Shown here in pieces: positions 1-12,138 of a stretch of DNA of 64,000 nt (the stretch's first letter is position 1; every line of letters begins with the position of its first letter). The notes beneath the pieces were generated by a model. It did not search any database. It saw only the letters and a list, made by a program, of their open reading frames with translations, and had not been told where the DNA came from. The stretch lies in contig NC_003076.8 in assembly GCF_000001735.4 (NCBI RefSeq), positions 2,790,001 through 2,854,000 of the forward strand, read 5' to 3'. Source of the DNA: Arabidopsis thaliana (lineage: Eukaryota > Streptophyta > Magnoliopsida > Brassicales > Brassicaceae). A program made the position numbers and the translations under genes.

Positions 1-340
1 GCCTTTGTGTAACTCTGTTAATATTATCCAGCTTTAAAATTGAACACTCGACAAAGGGTAATTCAGTAATTATAAGGTTTTTCAAAACACTTGTCGTTTT
101 GTTTACAATTTACATTTTAAGCAATGGGAGCAAACTACATACCGTTTCTTATCTGTTGCACGAAACGGCATCGTTTACTACCAATTATCTTTGCTTCATT
201 TCCTATCCCTTTAAAACCCTTATCGTGTTTTTTGTTTCATGTAAAACCCCTCTCGACATTTTGCGACTCTTCTTCTCCTTATCCTCTAAATCTCTCACCG
301 GTCACCGACGACGGGAACTTGGTAGTTACAGGAACAAGAA
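1..340 (+). promoter_or_regulatory. Upstream region and 5' leader of RH26
   Basis: No credible gene lies here; the short reading frames in it are chance. A segment at about 121-147 (gggagcaa, ctacat, ccgttt) closely matches 4339-4362 upstream of the neighbouring helicase, so the helicase duplication includes about 200 bp of promoter. An imperfect palindrome aaacggcatcgttt lies at 163-176. I see no clear TATA box. Confidence 0.5.
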
Positions 341-3300
341 ATGTCCTCGAAGTTCCCTCTCGGTGTACGCTTCATCACTCATTCTCTTCCTTGTACTCGT
401 CTCGCTTCCATGAATTCTGGCGCCCTTATCTATTCATTTCGTTCCGTTCCTGTTCTATCCAAAGCCTTTCCTTTTAGGTTAAAGTACATTGGATTAGGTT
501 CCCGGGTCAACTTTTCAACCCGACCAGAGAGATCTCAACCCGAATTCGCGCGGCGAAGTGGAGCTGGAGGAGAGATTCGCGCGTCCAAGAGCTTGATTGA
601 GGATGAGGCAGAGCTTAGTGATTGGGTGAGCGATTTGAGGACTAGTTCGTTGCGCGGGAAGTTCACGAGCGACGAAGATAACGCGGATCCAGAGGTGGTT
701 CGTAGAAACGTAGACAGGGACACCAGTAGGGGTCCAAGGAGAGGAAGGGAAGGCCAATCTGATAGGTTCGGTGGTGCGAAAAGGGGAAAGGAAGGTGAAA
801 TGGATAGGTTTGGGAGTCCGAACAGGAGGAGAACCAGCGGCGAGCCTGCTGATTCGTTCGGGAACAAGCGGTTAGGTGATCGAGAAGGTTCAAGGAACGG
901 TCGTGTTCAAGGAAAGAGTAGTGAGTCGTCTTTTCGTGGAAGGAGTGATAGAAATGTAGATTCAGGGTCGTCTTTTCGTGGAAGGAGTGACAAAAATGTT
1001 GACTCAGGGTCGTCTTTTCGTGGTAGGAATGATAGAAATGTAGATTCAGGGTCGTCTTTTCGTGGAAGGAGTGATAGAAATGTAGACTCAGGGTCGTCTT
1101 TTCGTGGAAGGAGTGATAGAAATGTAGACTCAGGGTCGTCTTTTCGTGGTAGGAATGATAGAAATGTAGACTCAGGGTCGTCTTTTCGTGGTAGGAATGA
1201 TAGAAATGTAGAATCAGGGTTTAGGAGAGAGCCAGGTTCCGAAAACAACAGGGGCTTGGGGAAACAGACAAGAGGCTTAAGCCTGGAAGAGGAAGATAGT
1301 AGTGACGATGACGAGAACAGGGTTGGATTGGGAAACATCGATGATTTGCCTAGTGAAGATAGTAGTGATGAGGATGATGAAAATGATGAGCCTCTTATTA
1401 AGAAAGCGGCTTCTGCTAAGGCTGTTCAGACTGATAAGCCAACTGGTGAACATGTCAAAACTTCAGATTCTTACTTGTCTAAGACAAGGTACATTATTTT
1501 TCACTATGTGACTTACTTTGACCATTTAGTTCTGTTTGATTGATAATATTCTTTATGGTACATGGTTTACAGATTTGATCAATTCCCACTCTCTCCCTTA
1601 TCGCTAAAAGCCATCAAGGATGCGGGATTTGAGACAATGACTGTTGTGCAGGAGGCTACTCTTCCTATCATTCTCCAAGGTGAACTTTTCTTCATGAGCC
1701 TTGTTTACGATGCAAAAAGAAAAAATGCCATGATTTAGAAATGTAGTGACAATTTCTAATTGACGACATCTCACAAGCTTTTACAAATCACGTTGGCAAT
1801 AGCCAATAGGTATTTCAAAGACAACTTAAGAATCTTGAGTATTTCTCTTCCGGATCCCCTCAAATTTGCCATGACTGCCATTTTGTAGCTTGATTGATTG
1901 TTTAAATTCCTCTTAACTCCTTGGTTTCTTCCATGCTCTGTTTTTCCAGGTAAAGATGTCCTAGCCAAGGCCAAAACAGGCACTGGTAAAACCGTTGCAT
2001 TTTTGGTGAGACATTGTACTCTCTGGGTTCATGGATATATGTTGGTTGGATAGGAATTGATTGGGCCTTTGATTGGGATATGTTCTTACTTCTTATCGTT
2101 GATGTTTATTTTTCAAGCTTCCAGCAATTGAAGCTGTTATCAAATCTCCTCCTGCAAGCCGGGATAGTAGGCAACCCCCAATTATTGTGCTTGTGGTATG
2201 TCCTACTCGGGAACTTGCCAGTCAAGCTGCGGCAGAGGCAAATACCTTACTGAAGTATCACCCCTCTATTGGTGTTCAAGTTGTGATTGGAGGCACAAAG
2301 CTTCCTACAGAGCAAAGGCGTATGCAAACGAATCCTTGCCAGGTAATAAGAAATTTCTTCCGTCTCTACAGGTGTTTTAATTTGAAGTTAATTATGAGCA
2401 AATCTTGCACTTCCCTTAAACTGCGCTTCTAAGATGGCTGCAGATACCGTGACCTATATCTATATATTGTTGAATAATCACATATTTGAACACTCTCAGA
2501 TCCTTGTGGCTACACCTGGAAGGCTCAAAGACCATATTGAAAACACTTCTGGATTCGCAACAAGATTGATGGGTGTGAAAGTCCTTGTGCTTGACGAAGC
2601 TGATCATCTCTTGGACATGGGTTTCCGAAGGGACATTGAGAGGATAATTGCCGCTGTTCCTAAGCAGAGACAAACATTTTTATTTTCTGCCACCGTACCT
2701 GAAGAGGTTACTGTCACTTTCTAGTACAAAGGCTCTCATTTTTTGGGTTGGAATCTTGAACTGTGTTTTTTGGTGTCAAGGTCCGCCAAATATGCCATGT
2801 TGCTCTGAAACGGGATCATGAGTTCATCAATTGTGTCCAAGAGGGCTCTGGGGAGACACATCAAAAGGTAAAAGATTTCTCTTTAGCTTAATTTGAGTGA
2901 ATGGCCTGCCATATGATTGGATGTTATCAGTTTCTTATGTTTGTTTTATCTCCAGGTCACACAAATGTACATGATTGCATCACTGGATAGACATTTTTCG
3001 CTTCTACATGTGCTTCTTAAAGAACACATCGCAGATAATGTGGACTATAAGGTAACATTATCTCTCTAGTGCCATTATGAATAACCAATGTCTGTATTTC
3101 TGAACTATCCCGATTTCGTTGCTGTTGTAGGTTATCATTTTCTGTACAACTGCTATGGTGACAAGATTGGTGGCTGATCTGCTTAGTCAGCTAAGCCTGA
3201 ACGTCAGAGAGATCCATTCTAGAAAACCGCAGAGTTACAGAACCAGAGTTTCTGATGAGTTCCGCAAGTCCAAGGCTATTATCCTAGTCACATCTGATGT

Positions 3301-4059
3301 ATCTGCTCGTGGTGTGGATTACCCTGATGTGTCATTGGTCGTACAGGTAACCATAGTTTTCTGACATGGAATTGTTCTGCGACTACAAATTTTATCTCTT
3401 TTGTTTAACTGAAGTTGTTTGCTTTTGCAGATGGGATTGCCATCAGACAGGGAGCAGTATATACATAGACTTGGCAGAACCGGGCGGAAAGGGAAGGAAG
3501 GGGAAGGAGTCTTATTGTTGGCACCATGGGAAGAGTACTTTATGTCATCTGTTAAAGACTTGCCCATCACCAAGTCTCCACTACCGCCAATAGACCCAGA
3601 GGCTGTGAAAAGGGTAAGCATTTTCATATAAGCGCACTCACATGAATTTGTGATTCTACTGAACTTGGCAAGCCTTTCTTAACTCATATTTGCTGGCAAT
3701 CCAGAATGAGTAGGGAACTTGAAACTGAACCTGAATCTCATAACACAACTCTTTGAAGTTAAAAGCTATGATTTTTGAAGGGTGTGAGTATGAGTGAGTA
3801 TTGCTGGGTATAATAAACTTGTTGAATTCAGGTGCAGAAAGGGCTGAGCCAAGTGGAAATGAAGAACAAGGAGGCGGCGTATCAGGCGTGGTTGGGTTAC
3901 TACAAATCTCAGAAGATGATTGCAAGAGACACGACCAGACTGGTGGAGCTGGCCAATGAGTTTAGCCGCAGCATGGGACTTGACAGCCCACCAGCTATCC
4001 CCAAAAATGTTCTTGGCAAGATGGGTCTCAAAAACGTTCCTGGTCTTAGAACCAAGTAG
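341..4059 (+). CDS. RH26: DEAD-box ATP-dependent RNA helicase 26 (PDE340-type)
   Basis: Ten exons: 341-1488, 1573-1679, 1950-2005, 2118-2342, 2500-2706, 2781-2867, 2956-3051, 3131-3346, 3431-3613, 3832-4059, giving 850 residues in one frame. The C-terminal half is a full DEAD-box core: Q motif near 384, AKTGTGKT (motif I) near 426-433, PTREL near 466, DEAD at 544-547, SAT at 575-577 and HRLGRTGR near 726. These motifs mean ATP-dependent RNA unwinding. The first 70 residues are rich in R, S and hydrophobic residues with few acidic ones, like an organelle transit peptide; the symbol PDE340 (pigment defective) is from memory and fits a plastid role. Residues 196-293 are seven 14-residue repeats, followed by an acidic stretch. 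An alternative start is Met24 at 410, which aligns with the start of the neighbouring RH25. Function is known by family only; the RNA target is not visible. Confidence 0.93.
926..1219 (+). repeat. Seven-unit 42-bp coding tandem repeat in RH26
   Basis: Seven head-to-tail 42-bp units encode copies of a 14-residue motif, SSFRGR[S/N]D[R/K]NV[D/E]SG. All units stay in frame and differ mainly at S/N (agt versus aat). The motif supplies charged RGR and SDRN elements typical of low-complexity RNA-binding tails. The repeat is absent from RH25, which is otherwise co-linear. Low divergence between units suggests recent expansion or homogenisation, so copy number may vary between strains. Confidence 0.95.
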
Positions 4060-4539
4060 ATTTTCTTTTTTCCTAGTGATCTGCTTTGGTTTTAAAACTT
4101 TAATGTTTTGTAAGTGTAGACGTGTAGTCTCTTGTCATTCTTGCTACACTCTTAAGACTTCCTAACTAAAAAATCCTATAAAAGTTGCCTTCTTATAAAG
4201 GTCTTTTGTTTGTAATGGCTTGTTAACATGAGTATTTCGATTTTCACTAAAAAAACAAAAAAAGTATTAAGTTGGATTATACGTGTTTGAAGATTTAACA
4301 AAACTTTTTTCTGATATAAAACAACACGTTTCAAAGCAAAGGGAGCAACTACATGCCGTTTTGTATATTTGTTGACATTTTGGGCCACTCGCATCTGTAC
4401 CCTTAAGCCCTAAATTGTGTTTCCTACAAAACCTTTTAAACCCTAAAATAACCGACGGCGGGAATTTGGTAGTTGCAGAGCCTTACAGTTAAAGGCATAC
4501 GCTTCACCGTTCTCTTCCGTCTTTTCTCCACTCGTTGGC
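4060..4539 (+). promoter_or_regulatory. RH26-RH25 spacer with site II and telo-box motifs
   Basis: The stretch holds the RH26 3' end and the RH25 promoter. TGGGCC (site II) lies at 4381-4386 and AAACCCTAA (telo-box) at 4438-4446, a pair known from ribosome-biogenesis and translation genes. The leader from about 4450 to 4539 aligns with RH26 sequence around 310-410, including part of the RH26 coding region, so former coding sequence is now leader here. Confidence 0.6.
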
Positions 4540-7500
4540 ATGAATTCCGATGGACCCAAATCCGGTAAGAAGAGACGAGAGATTCGTGCTAAACTTGTGA
4601 AGAAGTTGACGAGTGACGAAGATGGCTCGGGAAAGCTAGTCAAGGACAACAATAAGAGTCTAAAGAGGGGAAGAGAAGGCAAATCTGATGTTGATGAGCC
4701 TCTTATTAAGAAACCAGCTTCTACTACGCCTCTAGTGACTCAAATTGCTAAAACTTCAGATTCTTATTTGTCAAAGACAAGGTACATTTTTTGCGTTTCT
4801 TTCGGAGATAGCTTCAGAGCTATTCTTAGTGGTGTTTGATTCAGATTTCTCTTTATGGTAAAATGGTTCTTACAGATTTGATCAGTTCCCACTGTCTCCC
4901 TTAACGTTAAAAGGAATTGAGGATGCTGGATTTAAGACAATGACTGTTGTTCAGGAGGCTACTCTTCCTCTCATTCTCCAAGGTGAACTTGCCTAAAAGG
5001 CAGAAACTTTTGCATCTTTCTTCATGATTCCTTATGTTTTGTCATGACTTAAACATTTTGAAGCTTGACTATTCCTCTATTAATTATTCTTCCTTGGTTT
5101 TCCAGGTAAAGATATCCTTGCGAAGGCCAAAACAGGCACTGGGAAAACAGTTGCATTTTTGGTGAGATACCCTTTTTGGGTTCATGTTGGTCATTTAGGA
5201 TTACAATCAGTTTGATTAATTGGGGTTTGTTATTAATGTTGATGTTTCTTTTTCCAAGCTTCCATCAATTGAAGCTGTTATCAAAGCTCCTCCTGCAAGC
5301 CGTGATAATAGGCATCCCCCAATTATTGTGCTTGTGGTATGTCCTACTCGGGAACTTGCTTGTCAAGCTGCTGCAGAAGCAAACATCTTGCTCAAGTATC
5401 ACCCATCTATTGGTGTTCAAGTTGTGATTGGAGGCACTAAGCTTCCTACGGAGCAAAGGCGCTTGCAAAAGAGTCCTTGCCAGGTAAATTTTCATTTGTA
5501 TTAATATGTAAACTTATTTCTGAGCAAATCATGCATTTCCATTGAGCTGGACTTCTCAGATGAAACTTGTTATCTGACCAATAGAGTTGCATATATTTCT
5601 TTTCAAACTGAGTTGGTTATCCTTCGCTAGAACAATATGGACTCATGATTTGAATTTCTAAGAATATGAATTAAGATAGATTGTTTTTTAAAAAGAAATG
5701 GATTTCCCTGTCCAAGTTAGGATTGTTTTTCAGTCACAGGATATGTTCTTTGATCTAAGCCTCATTATGCATTTAGATTTTTTTGCATTATTTGTCTTCC
5801 CTGCAGTCAAAGTGGCTGCAGAGATGGTGATCTTTGTCTCTGTATATTTTTGAATAATAACATATTTTCACACTCTCAGATTCTCGTGGCTACACCCGGA
5901 AGGCTCAAAGACCATATCGACAACACTTCTGGATTTGCAACAAGGTTGATGGGTGTGAAAGTCCTTGTGCTTGATGAAGCTGATCATCTCTTGGACATGG
6001 GTTTCCGAAGGGAAATTGAGAGGATAATTGCTGCTGTTCCTAAGCAGAGACAAACATTTTTATTTTCCGCCACAGTATCTGATGAGGTAAGTGTCAGTTT
6101 CTTGCACAAAGGCTTTCACTTTTGGGTTGGAATCTTGAACTGTGTTTTTTTGCTATCAAGGTCCGCCAAATATGCCATGTTGCTCTGAAACGGGATCATG
6201 AATTCGTCAACTGTGTTCAAGAGGGTGCTGGGGAGACGCATCAAAAGGTAAAAGATTGCTTTTTAAGTTCATTTGAACCAATGGCCTGCCATATGATTGG
6301 ATGCTAATGGTTTCTCATGTCTGTTTTATCTCCCAGGTTTCACAAATGTACATGATTGCATCATTAGATAGACATTTCTCGCTTCTATATGGTCTTCTGA
6401 AAAAACACATCACAGATAATGTGGGCTATAAGGTATATTGTTCCTCCAATGCCTTTGTTAATCACCACTGTAATTCTGGATTAACATGATCTCCTTGCTG
6501 TTGCAGGTTATTATTTTCTGTACAACTGCTATGGTTACAAGATTGGTGGCTGATCTGCTTGGTAAGCTAAGCCTTAACGTCAGAGAGATCCATTCTAGAA
6601 AACCGCAGAGTTACAGAACCAGAGTTTCTGATGAGTTCCGCAAGTCCAAGAGTATTATCCTTGTGACATCTGATGTATCTGCTCGTGGTGTTGATTACCC
6701 TGATGTGTCCTTAGTCGTACAGGTAAATCATGTAGTAGTTTTCAATCATGGAATTGAACAGTATCTACAAAGTTGATTGTTTTTTTTTACCGAAGTTGTT
6801 GTTGTGTGTATGTTGCTTTTGCAGATGGGATTGCCATCAGACAGGGAACAATATATACATAGACTTGGCAGAACTGGGCGGAAAGGTAAGGAAGGAGAAG
6901 GTGTACTATTGTTGGCACCGTGGGAAGAGTACTTTCTATCTTCTGTTAAGGACTTGCCCATCACAAAGTCTTCTTTACCGCCAATAGACCATGAGGCTGT
7001 GAAAAAGGTAAGATTTTTCAAATACTACTACTGTAAACTTAGCCTGAATTTGTGACTCTATTGAACTTAGCAAGCCTTTCGTAAATTCTATTCGCTAGCA
7101 AGTAGCAAACCAGAACAACCAGAATGTTATATAAACTGTATTGGAATATGTATGCAAAGGAATAAGATTTTCACATCTCACGAAACTAACCTCTTTTACG
7201 TTAGAAGCCAAATTTTTCTTAAGAGTATGTAACTCGAGTGAGCATTGATGGGTGTTGAAAACATGTTAAAATCAGGTGCAGAAAGGGCTTATCCAAGTGG
7301 AAATGACGAACAAGGAGGCGGCATATCAGGCATGGTTGGGTTACTACAAATCGCAGAAGAAGATTGCTAGAGACACGACCAGACTGGTGGAGTTAGCTAA
7401 TGAGTTTAGCCGCAGTATGGGACTTAGCATCCCTCCGGCTATCCCTGTAAATATTCTTGGCAAGATGGGTCTCAAAAACGTTCCTGGTATTAGAGTCGCT

Positions 7501-7548
7501 CCAGGTTTTGACAAGAAACCTGCAAAGAGAAATTATCGTTCCCGCTAG
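4540..7548 (+). CDS. RH25: DEAD-box ATP-dependent RNA helicase 25 (STRS2)
   Basis: Ten exons: 4540-4781, 4876-4982, 5106-5161, 5259-5483, 5880-6086, 6161-6247, 6337-6432, 6507-6722, 6825-7007, 7276-7548, giving 563 residues. Introns sit at the same places as in RH26 and exons 2-9 have identical lengths. The core carries AKTGTGKT near 124, DEAD near 242 and HRLGRTGR near 424. The N-terminus is short and lysine-rich (KSGKKRREIR), with no transit-peptide character, so a nuclear location is likely. The known name STRESS RESPONSE SUPPRESSOR 2, a nuclear repressor of stress responses, is from memory. The transit-like segment, the 42-bp repeats and the long acidic region of RH26 are missing; the two proteins rejoin at DEPLIKK. 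The tail APGFDKKPAKRNYRSR is basic and unique to this copy. Confidence 0.94.
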
Positions 7549-8574
7549 ATTTTCTCTTTCTTTGCCTAATGGTATTGTTTGTGTTGAACTTTATTGCTTT
7601 TTTGAAGTTTGGCATTTTGGTAAAAGTTACCTTCTTAAGAATTTCATTTGGTAATTTACTAATTTGTCAAGATCCGGTTTGTTTCGGAGCCCAAAAATCC
7701 GAAAATAAAAAATTCAGAAAAAATAGAAATTTCTTTGGTTAACTGATCGGTTCATCTCTTCCAAAAAATTATCTAATCGGTTCATCTTACCGAACCGAAT
7801 TTGTTACCCAAAAAGAAAGAGTTCCGATTGGCTTTTTGGCTGAAAACTAAACCTGACTTGTAGTCCTTGGTTTGCTTCTGAATCATAGCTAGGCTGTTCA
7901 ACATTGTAAATTCTGTCTTACAGCCCACAGGTGTGGGTGTAATTACCTGGATTTGAAAATGAGAACTGACTTTCTTCTCCGAGTAGTTGTATACTGTATA
8001 GATTCAAATGTCGAACTACCAAATTCATGTTTTGATTTTTTTAAAACAAAAAACAAGGGTACAACGATGGTCCTAAATGTTTATTTTGGAGCTAAAACAA
8101 AGATGACATGCCATCAAATTTATCAAACCGCACTGAAAACAAAAATAAGTCAAAAGGTTTTAGCCTAATTAATCTAAGTCTTCTGTAACAAAGCTTAGAA
8201 ATATAGCCACCAACCAAAATCAGACATAGATGCAAATCTGCAATGAAACATTTTAGGAATAGTAATAAAACTTCTAATTTCCCCGGAAAAAATAAAAAAT
8301 AAATGGTACCTCGGTATCATAGAGTACTGAAAAGAAGGTGATGATGAATGGTAACAGAAAAACAAAACAAAACCCAACACCATCTTTCTACTCAAGCGTT
8401 GCCTTCACCATACCATAAGACTAATGCCTTTTTGTTGTAACTTGTAAAAAGCTCTACTAAACCCTAAAGGAGCCAAAGAAAAAACAGAGAAGACAAGCTG
8501 AAAATGGTAAGTTTTGGCTATGGCTGCAACTGCAACTACAAGCTTTTCCTATACAGAATTGAATTCTGCTACGT
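7549..8574. other. Convergent intergenic region, no gene seen
   Basis: RH25 ends leftwards and the minus-strand DDT gene ends rightwards, so this holds two 3' ends. A stretch at about 7670-7850 is rich in tcggtt/ccgaaccgaa, with a direct repeat of atcggttcatct (about 7745 and 7777); a similar composition recurs near 38740-38860. This looks like decayed repeat DNA. The short reading frames are not convincing. Confidence 0.5.
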
Positions 8575-11500
8575 TTAGTCCTCTTTCCACTTGTTAACAT
8601 ATCTCAAGAAGGCACTAGCTGGATTTTCATGTAGTGGAGCTCTTACACGGGTAGATCTCCTAACCACTGCTTCTTCCATTTCTATGTTGTGAGCAATGTC
8701 CTTCGTCCTCTTTTGTAGTGTAGAGCTGCAAATCACAAGTCATCGCCAGGTTTTAAAGCCATTACACATAAACAAGGGGACTTCGATAAATGTGGTGTTA
8801 CTCTTCTACATGTGCATTAAAGTGAGGGTAGAACAAGTTACCAGAATAATAAATACTGCAGATTATGCAAAATAGAAATGGGAAGCTATAAACTGACCAT
8901 ATTCTGTCATAGAATATCTCTAGTTGTGTATATAATGACAGTTCCCTCTCTCCTTTACGGTTTAGTGACCCCATCAATGCATCCAGCTGGATCTCAAGTA
9001 ACATACACAAATCGGAACAAGAACTATACAATCCATTTATCAAACAAAGAAATGAACCACGTGGATTGATGATACCTCTTCCTTGGCGGTATAATAGCCC
9101 CATTCTTCGGAATCAGAATTCTCAACAAATATTCTCCCATTGCTTCGGAACCACCAGTACCTGTTGTAGTCCCGATCTTTACCCAAGGGGTTTGTACGTA
9201 TGACTATTTTCTCCATCTCCCGCTCATAATATTGCCTCTGCATGTATACAAAAAATTTCAGACTTGATGGGTAAAAAAAGCACACACGGGGAATATATGC
9301 AAACAACCAAATATAACTATGAGGGGACGGACTTTACCCTCTGTTCGGGCCCCCTCCTTTCAAAAGTTCCTTTCTCATCTTCGCTTGCAGATTTTACCTC
9401 CTGCTTCTTCACTGAAAATCCTTTCTCCTCTTCGTCCTCCTCTGCTTTCTCATCCTCCTCCTCCTCTTTTGGTTCGATTTTTGTATCCGTCATCTGCCTT
9501 TTGTGCTTTCTCAGATAGACATTCCCTATAAGCCTATCACAACCATAAGAACAATGAGCTCCCACCAAGTCATCCAAAAACAAAATGTTCTGCTTATGTG
9601 TAAATAGGATAAGCCAAACCTTTTCTCTGATTTTTCAATGTTTTCCGAAGAAACAGACCCATTCTCCATCTTGCTTCCCCCTGCAGTGCTCTCATTCTTT
9701 TTGCTGTCTTCACTGCTTTCTAATACTTGTGCGCTATTTTTCTTTTTCTCCAACCTATTATTGTCTAAAACTCCATTAGCTTCCTCACCAGTTTTGGACC
9801 GTTCTTTCTCCTCTCTTATCTGTCGGGCCTCCGCCAATGCTTCTTCTCTTCTAGCAGCTCCAAGGGCATGCCGTTGTTCAACAAGCTCATCTATTTCCCC
9901 CTTGAACATACCTGTTTCGGTTATATGGTTCACTAATTCCCTTAAGATTTTCAATTTTACATTTGGGTCCAAGAGACCATAATGTCCACGTTTGATCGTT
10001 CCAACATCGAAGCACAAATCAGGAGTGTTGACTGATTCCAGGAAATCACAAAGATACTCTGCCCACGTGATCAATGTTATCTGAAATAAGATGAAATAAA
10101 GCAACAAGCATGCCATCAACCACAAAAACAAAACTGAAAAATCACAAGGCTGGCGACTTAATGTTGAATGAGAAAAGCATATTACTGTGCGGCCTAATTT
10201 GTTAGCCAAATATGATTTTCATGAGACGAGGATCTGACCTTCGACTTGCGACTCCTTCTCTGTAAAGCTTTGAAACTATCACCACGTTCATTGATGAGGA
10301 ACCGAAAAAGAGAGGCATGCACTTCCATGATAAGAACCAAATTACTCTCCTTGTGGCAGACAGCATTTTCAAAGTCTTCAAGAGAAAATCGCCATAGATG
10401 CAGCTGCCTACCAAATGAGGTACAAAAGTCCCAGACCATAAGAAGATCCCCAACACAATCCATAGGAACACTAAAATCCCGGGAAGGAGAAGGACGCTGA
10501 GTGACATCAGGATCAGGTGGCAAAAGTAAATCTTCGATTGGGTAATTGATAGCCTCTTCCTCAGACCCATTAACCTCTGGAAAGAGAAAACCAACAAAGA
10601 GAAATCAGTTCAAAAGTACACAAAAAAGACCAAATTTTTCTCTATTCCTCAAGTCAACAATATTCTCCATAAGCTCAAGAGAACACGTAAGATTATTGAT
10701 GTCAGCTATAAACCGGAAATGTAAATGATATCGCAAAGGAACTTTTGGCCAACTTTAGAAAACATTGAAATGGAAATGAATTGCAGAGCATCCATGCAAA
10801 GCTACCTCTATCTGTCTCCTCTGCAACATGTTTACCATTTTCTGCTCTCTTTCTTTTTCTATTTTCCCTTCCGGTTTTATCTTCCTATAATTTAGCGATG
10901 AGACAAAACTGATTAGTACATAGACCAATTATTAGGCCATGCTACAAATTATTGTATGGCGGTGTACTTTATATCAACCTGCTTCCTTTGTTGAACCAGT
11001 TCTCCATTCTGAAAGACATATTTGTTCTGAAGTTCCTTGGGAATCTTTCTCGTGATTTCATGTGCTTTAGCCAGGTAATCATTTACTACCCAAGGTATAC
11101 TGTGGCATGTGGAATCTCGAATGAAGGACTTCAGAAAATTTCTACTAAATGGAAACTTCTTCCATGACAGATCCTCCCCAAAGAGCACTGTGTTATCATC
11201 TACTTCCTTGTTTTTGTCAAGGAAGCCTACCTCATACTGAGGTTTACTATCCCCATCTGATACTATCCTCAAGATTTTGCAAGGATGCAGTTCCCCATCC
11301 CTTTCCCCATACAACTCTGCGCCAGGGAAAAAGCAATCTTGCAACTCTGTCGCTATTTTGTCAGCAAGATCTTTCAATGAAAGCGTACCTTTTCAAAATG
11401 GAGGAAAAAGAGTCAGAAATAATGCTCATAAACCAGAGATTTCAAGTATTAAGAAAATTATCTTACACAAACAAATTCAAAACGGTAAAAAGGTAGTCCT

Positions 11501-12138
11501 GATTTGCAAAACTTATAGAGAGAAACCGAGAAAGGTAAAATCAAGACTTGGACACTCTGCAAATCAAGACTTCGACACACTTATATCACATAAAAATAAT
11601 CAATGAAGGAGTTAAAAACTTACTGAATTGGATGATGCGTAAAGCAGGTGCAACTAGCTCTCTGGGCAGAGTTTGAACCTTCTTGCCTGCCAGTTTTTCT
11701 GAATCTAAGGCCTCCTCGTAGCTCAAGCTAGTTTTACCAGTAGACTTACAAGTCCAAACTCGGTTGCGATACAGATTTAACCTCTTCAAGTACAATCTAT
11801 TTTATGTTAAGCAAACAAATAGTTCTGACACGGCATGTGCACTGATAAACATGAACAACCAAGCCTTTGAAGAATAATATGAATAAAGGTTGTCCCAGAA
11901 TGAAACAGGCAAACAGAATTACAAGTTTTAAGCTTATTTCTCTTTCCTCTAACTGCACACAGAAGGAGAAGGCAAATATTCAAAACATAAGTCTTAAAAT
12001 TGTAACAGTTACAGAATAAGGATACTGATAATCTCGAAAGATCTCATTTGTTAGACGAACTTGATAGACAAGTTCTTGAGGCTCCAAGTTCTTTGGGGGC
12101 TCCAGTAGTTTATGTGACTTCTTTTTTAGTAGAGGCAT
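8575..12138 (-). CDS. DDT / WHIM domain protein, likely ISWI-type chromatin remodelling subunit
   Basis: Ten exons on the minus strand: 12138-12026, 11796-11624, 11388-10979, 10884-10806, 10576-10239, 10080-9620, 9533-9338, 9237-9076, 8986-8898, 8725-8575, giving 723 residues. The start MPLLKKKSHK is followed by a WAC-like N-terminal domain (PKNLEPQELVYQVRLTNEIF, then a segment to about residue 150). A basic linker (GRENRKRKR) precedes a DDT domain in exon 5 (VPMDCVGDLLMVWDFC, SLEDFENAV). WHIM-type motifs follow: GHYGLLDPNVKLKILRELV in exon 6 and NRYWWFRSNGRIFVE in exon 8. An acidic E/K stretch separates them. Proteins with this order partner ISWI ATPases in nucleosome spacing, in the nucleus; that role is inferred from domains. 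I do not assign a symbol. Exon 7 was set to start at 9533 because the alternative acceptor at 9525 breaks the frame. Confidence 0.85.

Noticed and set aside
926-1219. Regular 42-bp repeats as a possible CRISPR array
   Set aside because: There are no spacers; units abut directly, are in frame within an exon, and the DNA is plant nuclear.
907-1338. 143-residue minus-strand frame with internal repeats opposite RH26 exon 1
   Set aside because: It is the antisense shadow of the 42-bp repeat, which keeps its reverse frame open; no independent signals.
9521-9533. Acceptor TTATAG at 9526 for DDT exon 7
   Set aside because: It puts the exon out of frame; the acceptor eight bases upstream keeps the frame.
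9317-9982. Plus-strand Ser/Pro-rich frames opposite the DDT gene
   Set aside because: They are shadows of the acidic E/K-rich coding region on the minus strand.
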